Assembly (NCBI GenBank): GCA_032622095.1
Contig: CP136067.1
Span: 133,367,990 to 133,431,989 of the forward strand
Direction: 5' to 3'
Source: Siphonodentalium dalli
Taxonomy: Eukaryota; Mollusca; Scaphopoda; Gadilida; Siphonodentaliidae
DNA length: 64,000 bases
The number at the start of each line of letters is the position of its first letter. The stretch's first letter is position 1. Under the pieces are notes generated by a model. The model did no database searches. It saw only the letters and a list, made by a program, of their open reading frames with translations, and was not told where the DNA came from. Made by a program: the position numbers and the translations under genes. This document shows, in pieces, positions 44,275-54,663 of this stretch.

Positions 44275-44743
44275 AGGTACTCAACCCGATAAAACTCCTC
44301 TCAATTACTATTTCAATGGCTTCGGGGGTCAAAAATATTTGATTCGAGTCGAGGAAGTCACCCATCAAAGCTCAGATTTGTTAGATATCGATTTTAGAAA
44401 TCTATTATTTTTCATTATCGGGAATTCTTTCTGGCCCAGTACGTAGTCAATTATTACCACTTGATTATAGAGTTATCCATCCTTGTCTGTTTGAATAGAA
44501 TTTTGGCGTAAAATCTCGAGCATGTTACCAAATTGACGGCAGTTATAAGTACTCATCTCGAGAACATAAGAATTTTCAAAAATCAATATCTAATAACTCT
44601 GAGCTTTGTTTGATGGGTTCCTCGACTCGAATCAAATATTTTTTACCCCCAAAGCCAAAGAAATAGTAATATAGGACCCTCTGATCGGATTGTTGTTGTT
44701 GGAATCTGTTGAGATGGGGACCCTCTTTACGGGTTGAGTACCT
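44275..44743. mobile_element. TTAA-flanked MITE (AGGTACTCAA family), copy 2, inserted in the LINE ORF
   Basis: AGGTACTCAACCCG...CGGGTTGAGTACCT, flanked by TTAA (44271-44274 and 44744-44747). 469 bp. Strongly similar to 22959-23424. Removing the element and one TTAA gives an uninterrupted LINE frame, so the insertion came after the LINE and its boundaries are exact. Confidence 0.92.
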
Positions 44744-44747
44744 TTAA

Positions 44748-45775
44748 ATGGTGCATTTGTAGATACAATTTGTCGCAAAATCAGGGGCACCTATCTCATG
44801 TTATCTAATGCTGGCCTTTACGCCGGTGGGATAACGCCACTGAGCTGTAAGACAATATACGAATCTATTGTCCTCTCAAAGTCGCTATTTGGCGCAGAAT
44901 TACTATGGAACCTGGCACATAAACATGAGGAAGCTCTTGAAAAATGCCATAGATTTTGTCTGAAACAGGTTCAGGGTTTACCTACGCGTGCTAGAACAGT
45001 TATCGTCCATGGGCTCATAGGAGTTCACCCTATTATGAGCTATATAGATAAACGAAAACTATCGTTCCTTAGTTCAATGTGTAATCTGGAACAAATTAAA
45101 ACGGCCAAGGAAATTTTCATTTTCCGTCTTTATCAACACGCACTTGCTCCAACTACTTCTTGTAAAAATTTCTCCTCCGATATCATGGTAACAATGAATA
45201 AATACAAACTGGTAGACTACTTGCGTCTGTATTTGAAGGAAACAGTATTTCCTTCTAAAGAGAAATGGAAACAATTAACTAAAGCTCTCATTAATGAGAC
45301 TGAGAGCGCGGCCTGGTCCGAGAGAATTCATGCTGATAACTCCTTAATTCGATTCTCGAAGATTCAGACCACGTTCGAAGTCTCGCATCTGTGGAAATTG
45401 TGCCGCCTGTTTCCAGAAAATAAATTGTCTTATTACAAAATGGCACAAATTATACAATTCTCCTGCGTTCCGTGTGATACAGGTATTTGTTCAAATTGCT
45501 CTCGCGCGTACTCCGACTACATGCGGCATGCAATAGTCCAGTGTTCCTCATTAACGTGTATCCGTGACGAAATAGAATTTTCTGTTTTGTGTAGATTTGG
45601 AGTTCAAATTTACATACGCTTTGATTCTCTTTCAGATGAAGATAAATTATTATTCTTCTTGACGGCAAAATTTGAAGAAATTGCCTCTTATGTCGAAGAT
45701 ATCAACGACTTTGCAAATTTCATAATTAATTGCACTTGTAAACTATGGGAAGAATATCATTGCCTCTCTGTTTGA
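44748..45775 (+). pseudogene. LINE ORF, 3' part with C-terminal zinc-finger-like motif
   Basis: In frame with the 5' part once the MITE is removed (3642 nt, 1213 residues in total). It has the post-RT region (LFGAELLWNLAHKHEEALEK, typical of LINE connection domains) and a cysteine/histidine cluster, CVPCDTGICSNC then HAIVQC, spaced C-x2-C-x4-C-x2-C...H-x4-C. Stop at 45773-45775. The in-place ATG at 44798 is just an internal Met. Confidence 0.8.
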
Positions 45776-46502
45776 ATTGTAGTTAAACAATTTATAGTAT
45801 ACGCTAGTAATGACATAATGCTATACATAACTCATAGAATCCATAGAATCCGAAGATACGACAAATGAGTAAATATATATACTTGAGTGGTGCTGGGGAA
45901 ATGGTCGGCTCCGAGTCGGTAAGACTGCACAAAGGCATTGGCGTTTGTGGGTCTTCCAGAGAGAGAGAGATCCCCGATTTGGGTCCAACTCCGGCTTGGT
46001 CGTCTCGGAGTATGCTATTTCTCTGGTCCCAGTTCTTTATATATAAAGATCTATATAACCGTATAATAACACATCACATTTAGCCTGTCGTGGAGAGCCA
46101 ATTAGATATTTGACCATATGTTCATTCCATTACACGATAACGCTACATTGCCATTCTGGTCGTCTGTCTCTGTCTATACATATAACGAATGTGTGTCTGT
46201 TAGTATGAATACTTCATGCATGTAATTCGCCAATGTTTTGTGTGTGTCTGTTAGTATGAATGCTTCTGGGAGTTTGTTTGTTATAAATGGTAGTCATGCA
46301 TGTAATTCTCCAATGTTATAGATGTGTGTCTGTTAGTATGAATGCTTCTATGTGTATGGTTGCTGCAAATGGAAATCATGTATGTAATTCTCATGTTCAC
46401 CACTTAGATGATGACTGTAAATATGTTGACTTTTGTTACCTGTTTATGTTCTTATAATTTATATTAATTGTATGCATTCTCTAAATATCTCCATGAATGG
46501 AG
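45776..46502 (+). repeat. LINE 3' region with 75 bp tandem units
   Basis: TGTGTCTGTTAGTATGAATG occurs three times (46191-46210, 46240, 46325), each unit including CATGxATGTAATTCxCxAATG. These are probably part of the LINE 3' UTR. Confidence 0.5.
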
Positions 46503-46507
46503 GAAAT

Positions 46508-46534
46508 AAAGAATATATATATATATATATATAC
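46508..46534 (+). repeat. (TA)n microsatellite after AATAAA
   Basis: Follows GGAGGAAATAAAGAATATAT. Read here as the probable LINE 3' tail. Confidence 0.8.
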
Positions 46535-46540
46535 GGACTA

Positions 46541-47012
46541 AACACTGCATGTCAAGCAATGACTCATAGAAGTGATAAAAAATTGTCACAGTATCAAGTC
46601 TGTTTGCGCATTTAGCGACCGACCGTTCATATACTAAGAGTTCAACGCCTGGTGATTGTTGACAGTGTCCTTTGGTTGTTTGTATTCAATAAAGGTACAT
46701 GTGTATACGTGTTGTTGAATTAATCTAGATAGCATGTTAAGGAATTATCAAATACAATCTTTTGTTATTATACTCGATCCGATTATATATGTGGCATTGT
46801 ATTGGTATATGTACCTCCAACGAACCCTAAAGGTCATTCACAACGTTATGTGAAGAAACTACTTGTACAAACTCAGCAAAGCAAGAAAGTCAATTTATAT
46901 GCAAAACAGGAAGATCAATTTACATGTAAACTTGTAAAGTGATTTCGTTATTAGTGTTGATAGCTATCGTATCCCGTTCTATACTAAATGGATTCTCCCA
47001 GTCAGTTTAAAA
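46541..47012. other. Intergenic stretch
   Basis: No gene or repeat recognised. Confidence 0.4.
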
Positions 47013-47140
47013 GTGTTCATATGGGAATGGTCTATTATTGGTTTACAGGGATGTACAGTTAATATAAGCAGACGACAGATAAATAAAAGTACAGAAGAGG
47101 TCATATTTATTGAGGGAAATGTTCAGATAATAAGATCAAC
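47013..47140 (+). repeat. Interspersed repeat of the 14586 family, copy 4
   Basis: GGTCTATTATTGGTTTACAG, AAGCAGACGACAGATAAATA and GAAATGTTCAGATAATAAG correspond to the blocks at 14590-14720. As there, it lies close to a twin-hairpin piggyBac element. Confidence 0.55.
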
Positions 47141-47221
47141 AAATGACTTATATATGGTCGTTTGCATCTTGAACACATTATCTGAACATTTATTATGGGA
47201 TAACTACTCACTATGCATTAA

Positions 47222-47614
47222 CTCTTTACCCAAAAAAACGGCCAAAACCGGCCAAATAAAGCTTCAACAGCCTAAAATATCTTCGATCTGTCTCAATAGA
47301 ACCATACAAATATGGATATCATTGGAACCGGCTCCTTGACCACATTGTGATAGTTACAGTTATGCCCTGTGCCAATGCATTCTCTTATATATGCGAGTCG
47401 ACCATAGGTCGCCTCGCATATATAAGAGAATGCATTGGCCTAAAAAATAACTTTTTTTTAACACTTTTTACCATTTTTTCTTACATTCTTTAACAATTTT
47501 ATAATTTTTAATGTGTTAAGCCAATGCATTCTCTTATATATGCGAGGCGACCTATGGTCGACTCGCATATATAAGAGAATGCATTGGCACAGGGCCGTTC
47601 TGTTGGGTAAAGGG
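47222..47614. mobile_element. piggyBac-type MITE with twin hairpins, copy 2
   Basis: Flanked by TTAA (47218-47221 and 47615-47618). Ends CTCTTTACCCAAA and TGTTGGGTAAAGGG. Inverse orientation to 13815-14206 and nearly identical over 390 bp, including both hairpins (about 47372-47440 and 47520-47587) and the AT-rich 80 bp between them. Confidence 0.88.
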
Positions 47615-47930
47615 TTAATGCTGATGCTTTAGTACAGAAGGGGATAAAGAGACATACCTGTTACCAAGGAAGCATGTTTTGGGTGAGCTGCTGAAATTTG
47701 TAGACATGATACATTTACCACTTTGAGTTTAGTACAAACGAACGCATATCATCTATATAGAGATATCGATACAGAATATATCACAAGGCAGCCGATCGAG
47801 CTGGTTCAGTTGAGCAGAATGTTGGATGGATTATTATATAATATGACAAATTGGAGATATATAGTCTGTATAGACCAAATATATATTCGTGACACAAATA
47901 TCCTATTGACCTGTGGACTTTGACATATAA

Positions 47931-48563
47931 TCTCATATATATTTTGAAGACCTCTGTTTGTCTGTCTGTATGTCCTTTATAGAATCGAAAACGGGTTGAC
48001 CGATCGAGACCAAACTTCTTATCCAAAGGTAAAACTACACGGACACCGTCGGCGTCGCGTTTTGGAGAAGCTCAGACCAACCGTTCTCCACTCTCAGTCA
48101 CAAAAAACGGCACTGCGGTGGTTAATCAAGTGATAATTTAATGAGCGTTTGTTTTTTACGCATCGCTATAAAGAGCGTTTATTTACCATTCAACGTTATT
48201 AGCATCTGCAGAGAGATATACGGGAACAATACTGCAGACGAGATCTCGGAAACGGGTAGAGCTATCGACTTGAAATTTGGTATGTGAATGTATCTTGCCC
48301 CGGATACAAATTTTATCGGGTCGGCGAGCCCGTGCGACGCCAGCTTCGCGCATGCGCAGACCAGATCTCGGAAACGGGTGGAGCTATCGACTTGAAATTT
48401 GGTATGTGAATGTATCTTGCCCCGGATACGATTTTTATCGGGTCGCCGAGCCCGTGCGACGCCAGATTCGCGCATGCGCAGACCAGATCTCGGAAACGGA
48501 TGGAGCTATCGACTTGAAATTTGGTTTTTGAATAGCCCGGACAACGTCGGGCTCATCGGCTAG
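47931..48563 (+). mobile_element. Non-autonomous Helitron with a 122 bp minisatellite
   Basis: 5' end TCTCATATATATTTTGAAGA after A (47930). 3' end GCCCGGACAACGTCGGGC hairpin, then TCATCGG and CTAG (48560-48563), followed by T. Internally, GATCTCGGAAACGGxTxGAG repeats at 48240, 48363 and 48485 (period about 122 bp). ATAAAGAGCG occurs at 48168. No Rep/helicase. Confidence 0.78.
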
Positions 48564-49376
48564 TATAATATATTCAGAATCAGTTGTCCAGTGTGTTAGT
48601 AGTGATGTAAATATATCATAATATTTTTGGTTAAATGTTTACGGAATAAAAAGGGAAATATAACTGTTCCTTTCGCAAATTTGAATAAACATTCAACTTC
48701 AAGTTCAAGCATCAAATTAATCTTATGAATCGATCCCTTTTGTCACATTCTGGAGATTAAATTAATTAAATTGAATGGTGTTACGATGCACCCATATAAG
48801 GAAAGAACCTTGCCGTATGTAGAAATGATAAGCTTTATCGCATCACGCAAAACAGAAGCAAAAAGAAATCCCGTTTTTTATAGAGGAAGCATTTAAATTA
48901 ATAAAGGGCCTTCCTTGTTGTTTTGTTTTTTGTTTGTCAAATCGTCTGTCCCCCGATTTGATGGAAAGACGAAATCAGTTAAGTTCTGTGAAGTTCATCA
49001 CTTGAGTAAGATATTCCGTTAGTCCATATGTGTCATGTATCAGGGATGCATGGGTATATAATCGCATGGAACAACTTTGTAATTTATTTGTAAATTGGAG
49101 AGAATTTGCAGTTACTTGTTTAATTAATCTTATACCAAAGTATACTAAATTATTGTTTTTAGCAAGTTCAGATGAAACCTATCTACTTCCTTGAGTGGCA
49201 AATTGTTGATAACCTTCCAATATAAGGGAGGCAAGTTAGCATTCTGGATGGGTGGTGAAAAAGTGCACCTCAAGAAATGCAAATATTACTTCACAGGGCG
49301 GGGAGCAATATTGCGTCTCAACTATATATATTTAGAGTGTATACCGCTTTAACATGCACAACCAACAGACATATTA
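48564..49376. other. Intergenic stretch
   Basis: The sequence after the Helitron CTAG (TATAATATA) equals that after the other Helitron. Otherwise no gene or repeat recognised. Confidence 0.4.
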
Positions 49377-49745
49377 TGGACTTGTTCGAGTGCGCGAAAT
49401 TGATAAGTTAGTCTCAGGCGCTATGTCAAATGGGGATCGAATGTAGCATTCTACTAACATTGCCGAAAATTTCAAAGAAATCGACCACACCACTCCATAG
49501 AAACATCGTCTGAACTACCGGTACGCCCAATTGTAAATATTTACATCTCGATTCGGGACGCAACTATCGGCGACAATCTAACACAAATGATTTCGCCTTC
49601 CCTAGTCATTGCATTTAATTAATATATAAGAATGACGGTATGTATAGTCAATTTGGATTAATATTCGTAACAAATAACCACTTTGAGCAAGATTATTCTC
49701 AATTTCTATTTGTTCACCATACCGGAGTGTTTCACATTACTTTAA
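49377..49745 (+). repeat. Interspersed repeat, about 350-370 bp, copy 2
   Basis: Collinear with 19016-19365. Its right end lies about 40 bp from the donor of the minus-strand gene at 49792, so it sits in that gene's first intron. Confidence 0.7.
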
Positions 49746-49791
49746 ATATAATACTTCACTAAGTTCACAGTTATTACATATTAGTACTTAC

Positions 49792-50041
49792 CATTTGGTT
49801 TCCGTACATGCTTATTTTTCATCCGTGTGTACTCCACGTACGATCCCTGAGGTCCGGGTCCGTATCCGGATAACTGATTCACGGGTAAAATCGACTTAGG
49901 GGTGGGATTTTTGTCCTTTAGTGGTGGCAGTGCCACGAATCCCAACTGAGTTTTACTCCGAATTGGATCGTTTTTGGCCTGAGCCGACCCTTCTCTCACA
50001 GTGTTCTGGTACCCTAACTGAGTCAGACCAAAGAACGCCAT
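49792..50041 (-). CDS. First exon of a probable sperm microtubule inner protein gene (TEX49/SPMIP11-like)
   Basis: ATG at 50041, 83 codons plus one base, ending in ATG|GTAAGT, a consensus donor at 49791-49786 on the minus strand. The protein begins MAFFGLTQLGYQNTVREGSA and includes GFVALPPLKDK and LSGYGPGPQGSYVEYTRM. Short, proline/glycine-turn and aromatic-anchored proteins of this kind line the inner wall of axonemal doublet microtubules. The MAFFGLTxLGYQ start is what I associate with TEX49 (SPMIP11), from memory, so the symbol is left blank. Later exons should lie to the left, but I do not see them in the window, so the intron is long or the rest is lost. That it is a real coding exon is more certain than its name. 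Confidence 0.6.
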
Positions 50042-50372
50042 CACTGATGCCGGGTATCAGAGACGCGAACGGAACACACCCTCTTAACTCCAATTAAATA
50101 CACATATCGACCACTTCCGAGAACAACCCACAAGCCGCCTTTAACAACAATACCTCGCGGAAGAGATCAAAGCGTCGTGTGTTGCTACGCTACTTATGTG
50201 ATTGTACTGACTGGCGTACTGTACTTAATACGTACCTCTTTCTGTCTCTCGAAGCACTAGCTTGCTAACACATTCAATACTGTAAATTCTTAAAATTTAT
50301 GCCCAGCTCGCATATATAACGAAAGGCAAAGAGAGGCGCAAGACGAGAACTTGCATACACACGTGTCATATA
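50042..50372 (-). promoter_or_regulatory. Upstream region of the minus-strand gene
   Basis: More GC-rich than its surroundings and free of repeats up to the MITE at 50373. Presumed 5' UTR and promoter of the gene starting at 50041. No clear TATA box at a fixed distance was identified. Confidence 0.35.
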
Positions 50373-50539
50373 CAGTAATGCCCTAAGTAATCGACTACTT
50401 AACCACAGCAGAATTATGGGTAACTTTTCAGGGAGAGCTTTCCGATGAATGGCAACAAGCCATATTTCCGACTAAATCCTGAACAGTTACCCATAATTCT
50501 GCTGTGGTTAAGGAGTCGATTACTTAGGGCATTACCGTA
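50373..50539. mobile_element. Tc1/mariner-type foldback MITE, copy 6
   Basis: CAGTAATGCCCTAA...TTAGGGCATTACCG between TA sites (50371-50372 and 50540-50541). The left arm is shortened, so the loop is asymmetric. It lies about 330 bp upstream of the minus-strand gene start. Confidence 0.85.
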
Positions 50540-51084
50540 CGTTTAAAGATGCATGGTGTATCTCGATCTTCCCTGAACGTTCTGTATAGATTTTGTGGTT
50601 GTAAAATATTAATGATCAGCCAGACATAACAGGCAACATTGCAAGAGATTCGGTCACTAAGAAATCATTTATCTTTTCCAATTATTTTCTACGATCGAAC
50701 CGAGACAGAAAATGTGCCTTTTTAAGAACGTTAAATATTTGTTTTTGTATTTGAAAACTAACTGTATTTTTAAGTAAAATGTTTGCAACACCATATGTTT
50801 CTTTTGTGAGGTTTTGTTAATTTTTGGTAATATTATATAGCTGAAACATATCTTGAAAATGAGTCACGTAACAATTTTGTTGGTGCTTCCATGAAGAGAT
50901 AAAGCACATTTAAGTAATTATTGGAAGCAATTATATTATATATTAAATAGGCCCTGCGAATCTGTGGTTTGCAGTCAAACATAATTATATATACCACAGC
51001 CGTACGAATTATTCCAGATTTAATGCGACACATCGTGTTTTCTCAGTCTATACTATATACACATGTATATTACATGTATAATAC

Positions 51085-51390
51085 ATGCTTTCACCCACGC
51101 CTGTTCTTATGGGAGGACGGGTGGGACATAATAATTGGAAACACTACTTGGCACTCAAGACCTTCAGAGACACATCAACCAACACAGTCTGGCCTCAGCT
51201 GCTTCCTCGTCTGCGCACGCACTACACAACCAGGTCAACTGGTTCTGACACTGGCACAGGAGTGGACTTCAGGCGTGCATTGCACCATCGAGAGTTGAGG
51301 AGCCCCAACAGACCTCAAGTCAACCGGCTGGCATTGCACCCTCTTCCTAGAGTTGAGCCCGTAGTACAAGCCCGGAATACAACAGACTAA
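51085..51390 (+). CDS. Possible small protein, up to 101 residues, unrecognised
   Basis: Open from ATG 51085, with a better-context ATG at 51109 (CTTATGGG), to TAA at 51388-51390. The region is clearly more GC-rich than the flanks. The protein includes MGGRVGHNNWKHYLALKTFR and many Arg, Thr and Pro residues, with no membrane segment. It lies head-to-head with the minus-strand gene at 50041, about 1 kb away. Its style would fit another short axonemal protein or a processed copy, but I cannot name it. A competing frame (50969-51298) overlaps it; codon composition favours this one. Confidence 0.35.
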   Translation: MLSPTPVLMGGRVGHNNWKHYLALKTFRDTSTNTVWPQLLPRLRTHYTTRSTGSDTGTGVDFRRALHHRELRSPNRPQVNRLALHPLPRVEPVVQARNTTD

Positions 51391-52730
51391 GGCAACTGGA
51401 GTCCATGCAAGCACTAAATAGGACATTACGCAAACGCTCTTCAGCGGAATTACGGCATTCAAAAGTGGGTTGTAGGAGAGGGCCTACGGCCCTTTCAAAT
51501 CTTCCCGGGTATCATACCAAACTCCAAACTTGTACATGTATATATTAAAAGCATATATATACATTATTTACTTCCAACGTTTCTTAAAATGTTCATGATA
51601 TATATACCATCCTATTGATGTAAAAGTTGAATTTGCTTGTATAGTATATATAAGATGCGTTATTTGAAAAAAAAATCGTATTATAGAGGAGGGGCCTCAG
51701 GGGGAGGGGGTCGAAAAAAAATTACAGGATACAAGGACCGGGTGGGTGGGTGTCCCCGAGCCCGCAATGCAGATATTTTTCTGATGTCATGCAATTTTTT
51801 TTCCAAAATCATTTATAAGACAAATTACAGCTTCAAAATGAATTGAAACAATCAGATTCATATATATAGTAGTGCCTGCATGCTATATATAGCCATATAC
51901 AAGTGAGGAGGGGCTCTATATTTTAATTTTTTGTCCACAATTTCTCCCTTTAACAGTTGAAACCATGGGGTGGGTCCAGTTTTGGTCGAGGGAAAAAAAT
52001 TGCCATGAAAAAATATCCATTCTCATCTTTTCTCATAGTTTATCATGGTTTTTTTTTAACTTATTATATATAGAGGATACCTGCGTGTTTTGAGTGAATA
52101 TCGGAAATATCTCATGAGTGGTCACAGTGAGATACTGGACTCATCACGAGTGACACTATGCCTATGTCTGTATATGTTGTCACATCGTGAGTGTATTGTC
52201 CACCTTTAATGGTGTCGTAGCGTGTGTACATATAAGACTGTATAACACTATGTCTATGTATGTATGTGTTTCTCGACCCCTTTTTTAGCAACGCTTTTTA
52301 AAATAACCGACTAACGATTCTCATTCTAAGAACAATAACTCTATAAACGTACGCTCTTCCAATAATTCTCGATAATGTAAGTGTGTCATTTATGTTGAAA
52401 GATGAATAAAGAGCGTTGCTTTACTGTGAGGTAATACTCCTTATTTGGATGTCTTGTGCTCCGACACGTACACATTGTGTACGCGCATGAATAGGTGCGG
52501 GTAAGTGATGTGAGATGTGAAGGTGGGGTAGGGGTGGAGGGGAGGGGAGTATTATGACGTAGGTCTGTGACAAACATTGAGTGGAAAATCTGTTGTCAAA
52601 CAAAAGATTTTTACCACGATAGAACCCAGCGAGATATTATTATTGAAAAGATAATCGATTATACATGTATTTATTGGTGATGACATCATTCACATATGGT
52701 AGGATATACAATATTTAAAGTGTTCATTTT
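51391..52730. other. Intergenic stretch with repeat fragments
   Basis: At 52070-52160 a fragment (ATATAGAGGATACCTG...ATCTCATGAGTGGTCACAGT) resembles the GAGGATCTC MITE family. At 52320-52420 AACAATAACTCTATAAACGT resembles palindrome-arm sequence (GAACGATAACTCTGTAACAT, about 37068), and ATAAAGAGCG occurs at 52406. No gene supported. Confidence 0.45.
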
Positions 52731-52731
52731 T

Positions 52732-53059
52732 TTAATCCCAGTTGACAGAATCAGACATTTCTTCGGATGAATACGCACTGTCCAACAGATATGTGTACTC
52801 CTCCATAAGTTCAATTTCCAGGTCCCAATCCTCGAGCTGGTGTTGGTAACTGTGACATTCTGAACAGGTAAAAGATGATTGTGAGCTAGTACTTCAAAAA
52901 TCGGCTTCTATGTCCCGATATGAACTTTCAGAAGACCAATTGTCTGATCCGCTCTCTGATCCGCTCTCTGATCTGCTCTCTGATCCGCTGTCGTTATTCA
53001 TTCCATAACGTAATGCCTCAGGCCAGTCGAAAATTGGTTGCTCGTCATCTTCATTATAT
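52732..53059 (-). pseudogene. Decayed acidic Ser/Gly/Glu-rich ORF, unrecognised
   Basis: On the minus strand one frame reads NEDDEQPIFDWPEALRYGMN then repeated GSES units, ending IEADF and TGA (52894-52896). The same frame then continues for 53 more codons (SSSQSSFTCSECHSYQHQLE ... SVNWD) to TAA at 52732. Both halves share acidic, serine-rich composition, so the TGA may be a disabling change. The GSES repeat is underlain by a 12-15 bp DNA repeat. Upstream it runs into the 9 bp satellite at 53060. It could be an exon of an unknown gene or part of a mobile element. Confidence 0.35.
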
Positions 53060-53262
53060 TGAAATTTTTTGAAATTTATTGAAATTTTTGAAGTTTTTGA
53101 ATTTTTTTTAATTTTTTTAATTTTTTTAATTTTTGAAATTTTTGAAATTTTTGAAATTTTTGAAATTTTTGAAATTTTTGAAATTTTTGAATTTTTTGAA
53201 TTTTTTGAATTTTTTGAAATTTTTGAAATATTTGAAGTTTTGGAAGTTTTTGAAATTTTTTG
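53060..53262 (+). repeat. 9 bp satellite (GAAATTTTT)n
   Basis: About 22 units. Because 9 is a multiple of three, several frames on both strands stay open (Phe-Glu-Ile or Lys-Phe-Gln runs). These are not proteins. A GTAAGT (minus strand, ending the unique sequence at about 53291) could make the satellite intronic for the neighbouring minus-strand ORF. Confidence 0.9.
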
Positions 53263-53731
53263 GACACGACCATATCGAAAATATACTTACGCCCATTTTT
53301 ATCAACGATTCTCAAATATATAGTACTATAGTACTAACATACTCAAAATACACTTATGCCCAATTTTACGATTGGCGTCAACGAGTGGCACGTACTACTA
53401 GCATCCAAATTAAAAACATTTTGGATTTGAATTGAGAACATTGTTCATTTAAGCAGCAATAGGCCGTCCCACTTTGACCCACCAAATGACCCACATCTCC
53501 CCACACTGGCCCAGTTCACCCCCCAAAAAACATTTCAAGTAATCGAGAGTTATATCCCTTGTAATATGCTAATCAGACAGAGAATATCTTCCCTTGTGTT
53601 CGTATATCCAGTGTGTTTGTTAATACCATAGAGCCTTTCAGCATTTATCTTAAATTACCAAAATAATTGGTTAAATTTATAAATTGTCCCAGTTCTCCCC
53701 AGTCTAGCTCCCTTACGTATGGTTTCTTTAA
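53263..53731. other. Intergenic stretch
   Basis: A short direct repeat (AAAATAxACTTAxGCCCA) is seen at 53278 and 53345. No gene supported. Confidence 0.4.
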
Positions 53732-54146
53732 AGGCGCACTTAATTTTCGAATCACCAGATCACATTATAATATATACAATATATTCCATAATATATACCA
53801 TTTGAAAGAGGAAGTTCCAAAACATTGTATTATCAACTTACCCGGTGATTATTTTGATTTTGTCAAGGTACCGACGTGTGTTCTGTGCTTAATTTTGAAA
53901 TGGTATGTACTGTCAGTTTATTATTTTCAATGAAAAGGAAATAACTATCTCTTTTTGTGTGAATTATGATACATTCTGGGTTAATCGGGGAAAGTCTTGA
54001 TGTGAATCTGAGAATCTTAATCACTTGGTGGACACTCCTAGGCCACAGCTGTTCCAAATTCTGGTCGAATATAGATATATTTTGGTTCCTCTTCCAAGTG
54101 GTATAATATGGTATATGCTCTGGGCATTCGAAAATTAAGTGGGCCT
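53732..54146. mobile_element. TTAA-flanked MITE (AGGCxCACTTAATTTTCGAA family), copy B
   Basis: Ends AGGCGCACTTAATTTTCGAA and TTCGAAAATTAAGTGGGCCT, flanked by TTAA (53728-53731 and 54147-54150). 415 bp. Related over most of its length to 1967-2417. The AGG...CCT ends and TTAA target are shared with the AGGTACTCAA family. Confidence 0.85.
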
Positions 54147-54284
54147 TTAAGTGCGAATATATATTTTTTAATATTATGTTGCATGTCGTAAATAATGCTT
54201 ACGGGTCCATATTACGCCGCTGTACCATAAATGTTAAAAAGGCATCCCATATAAGTATAATTATAAAAATTCAGAACCGTTCAG

Positions 54285-54650
54285 CGAAAAAAGAATCGAA
54301 AGCCACCTGTTATTGGCAATTCTGAAGATTCAACCCTTAAAGTTGTAAGAACAAGTCCGCCTGGTCTAGTGTTTGTGTCTAGACTAGCACCAAATACTCG
54401 TGAATGTGAGGTATCGTCCTTTGTAAACGACACGTTCAATACATGCGTTACGAAGTGTACCAAATTGGATACGAAATTTGATACATACTCTTCATTTAAG
54501 ATCGAAGTAGAGGATCGGGAAACGGCGCACAAGATACTAGATGCAAATTTGTGGCCTAAAAACATTCTTGTTCGGTTATTTTTCGAGCGGAAACGGTTTG
54601 CAGGCGAAGATCGACGCTGGAAGATTGGGAGTTTCAACGATTGGGAGTGA
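54285..54650 (+). pseudogene. LINE ORF1-like fragment (RRM-like domain)
   Basis: Open without an in-frame ATG, from RKKNRKPPVIG through VFVSRLAPNTRECEVSSFV and KLDTKFDTYSSFKIEVED to LWPKNILVRLFFERKRF, stop TGA at 54648-54650. This pattern (FVSRLxP, CTKLxTKxxTYSSFKI, WPxxxLVRxF) is typical of the RNA-binding protein encoded by ORF1 of invertebrate LINEs. The N-terminal part is missing. Confidence 0.6.
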
Positions 54651-54663
54651 GAATAAATAAAAA

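Larger units (their letters stand above)
41661..46536 (+). mobile_element. LINE (non-LTR retrotransposon), interrupted by a MITE
   Basis: A single endonuclease plus reverse transcriptase ORF (41661-44274 joined to 44748-45775), a 3' region with about three 75 bp tandem units (46150-46390, core GTGTCTGTTAGTATGAATGC), an AATAAA at 46503 and a (TA)n tail (46508-46534). No ORF1 is seen upstream, so the element may be 5' truncated or of a single-ORF type. Apart from the MITE the ORF is open, so this insertion is fairly young. Clade is not assignable by eye; the APE endonuclease excludes the R2-type group. Confidence 0.75.

Noticed and set aside
53069-53435. Phe-Glu-Ile and Lys-Phe-Leu repeat ORFs
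   Set aside because: Produced by a 9 bp satellite that leaves several frames open on both strands.
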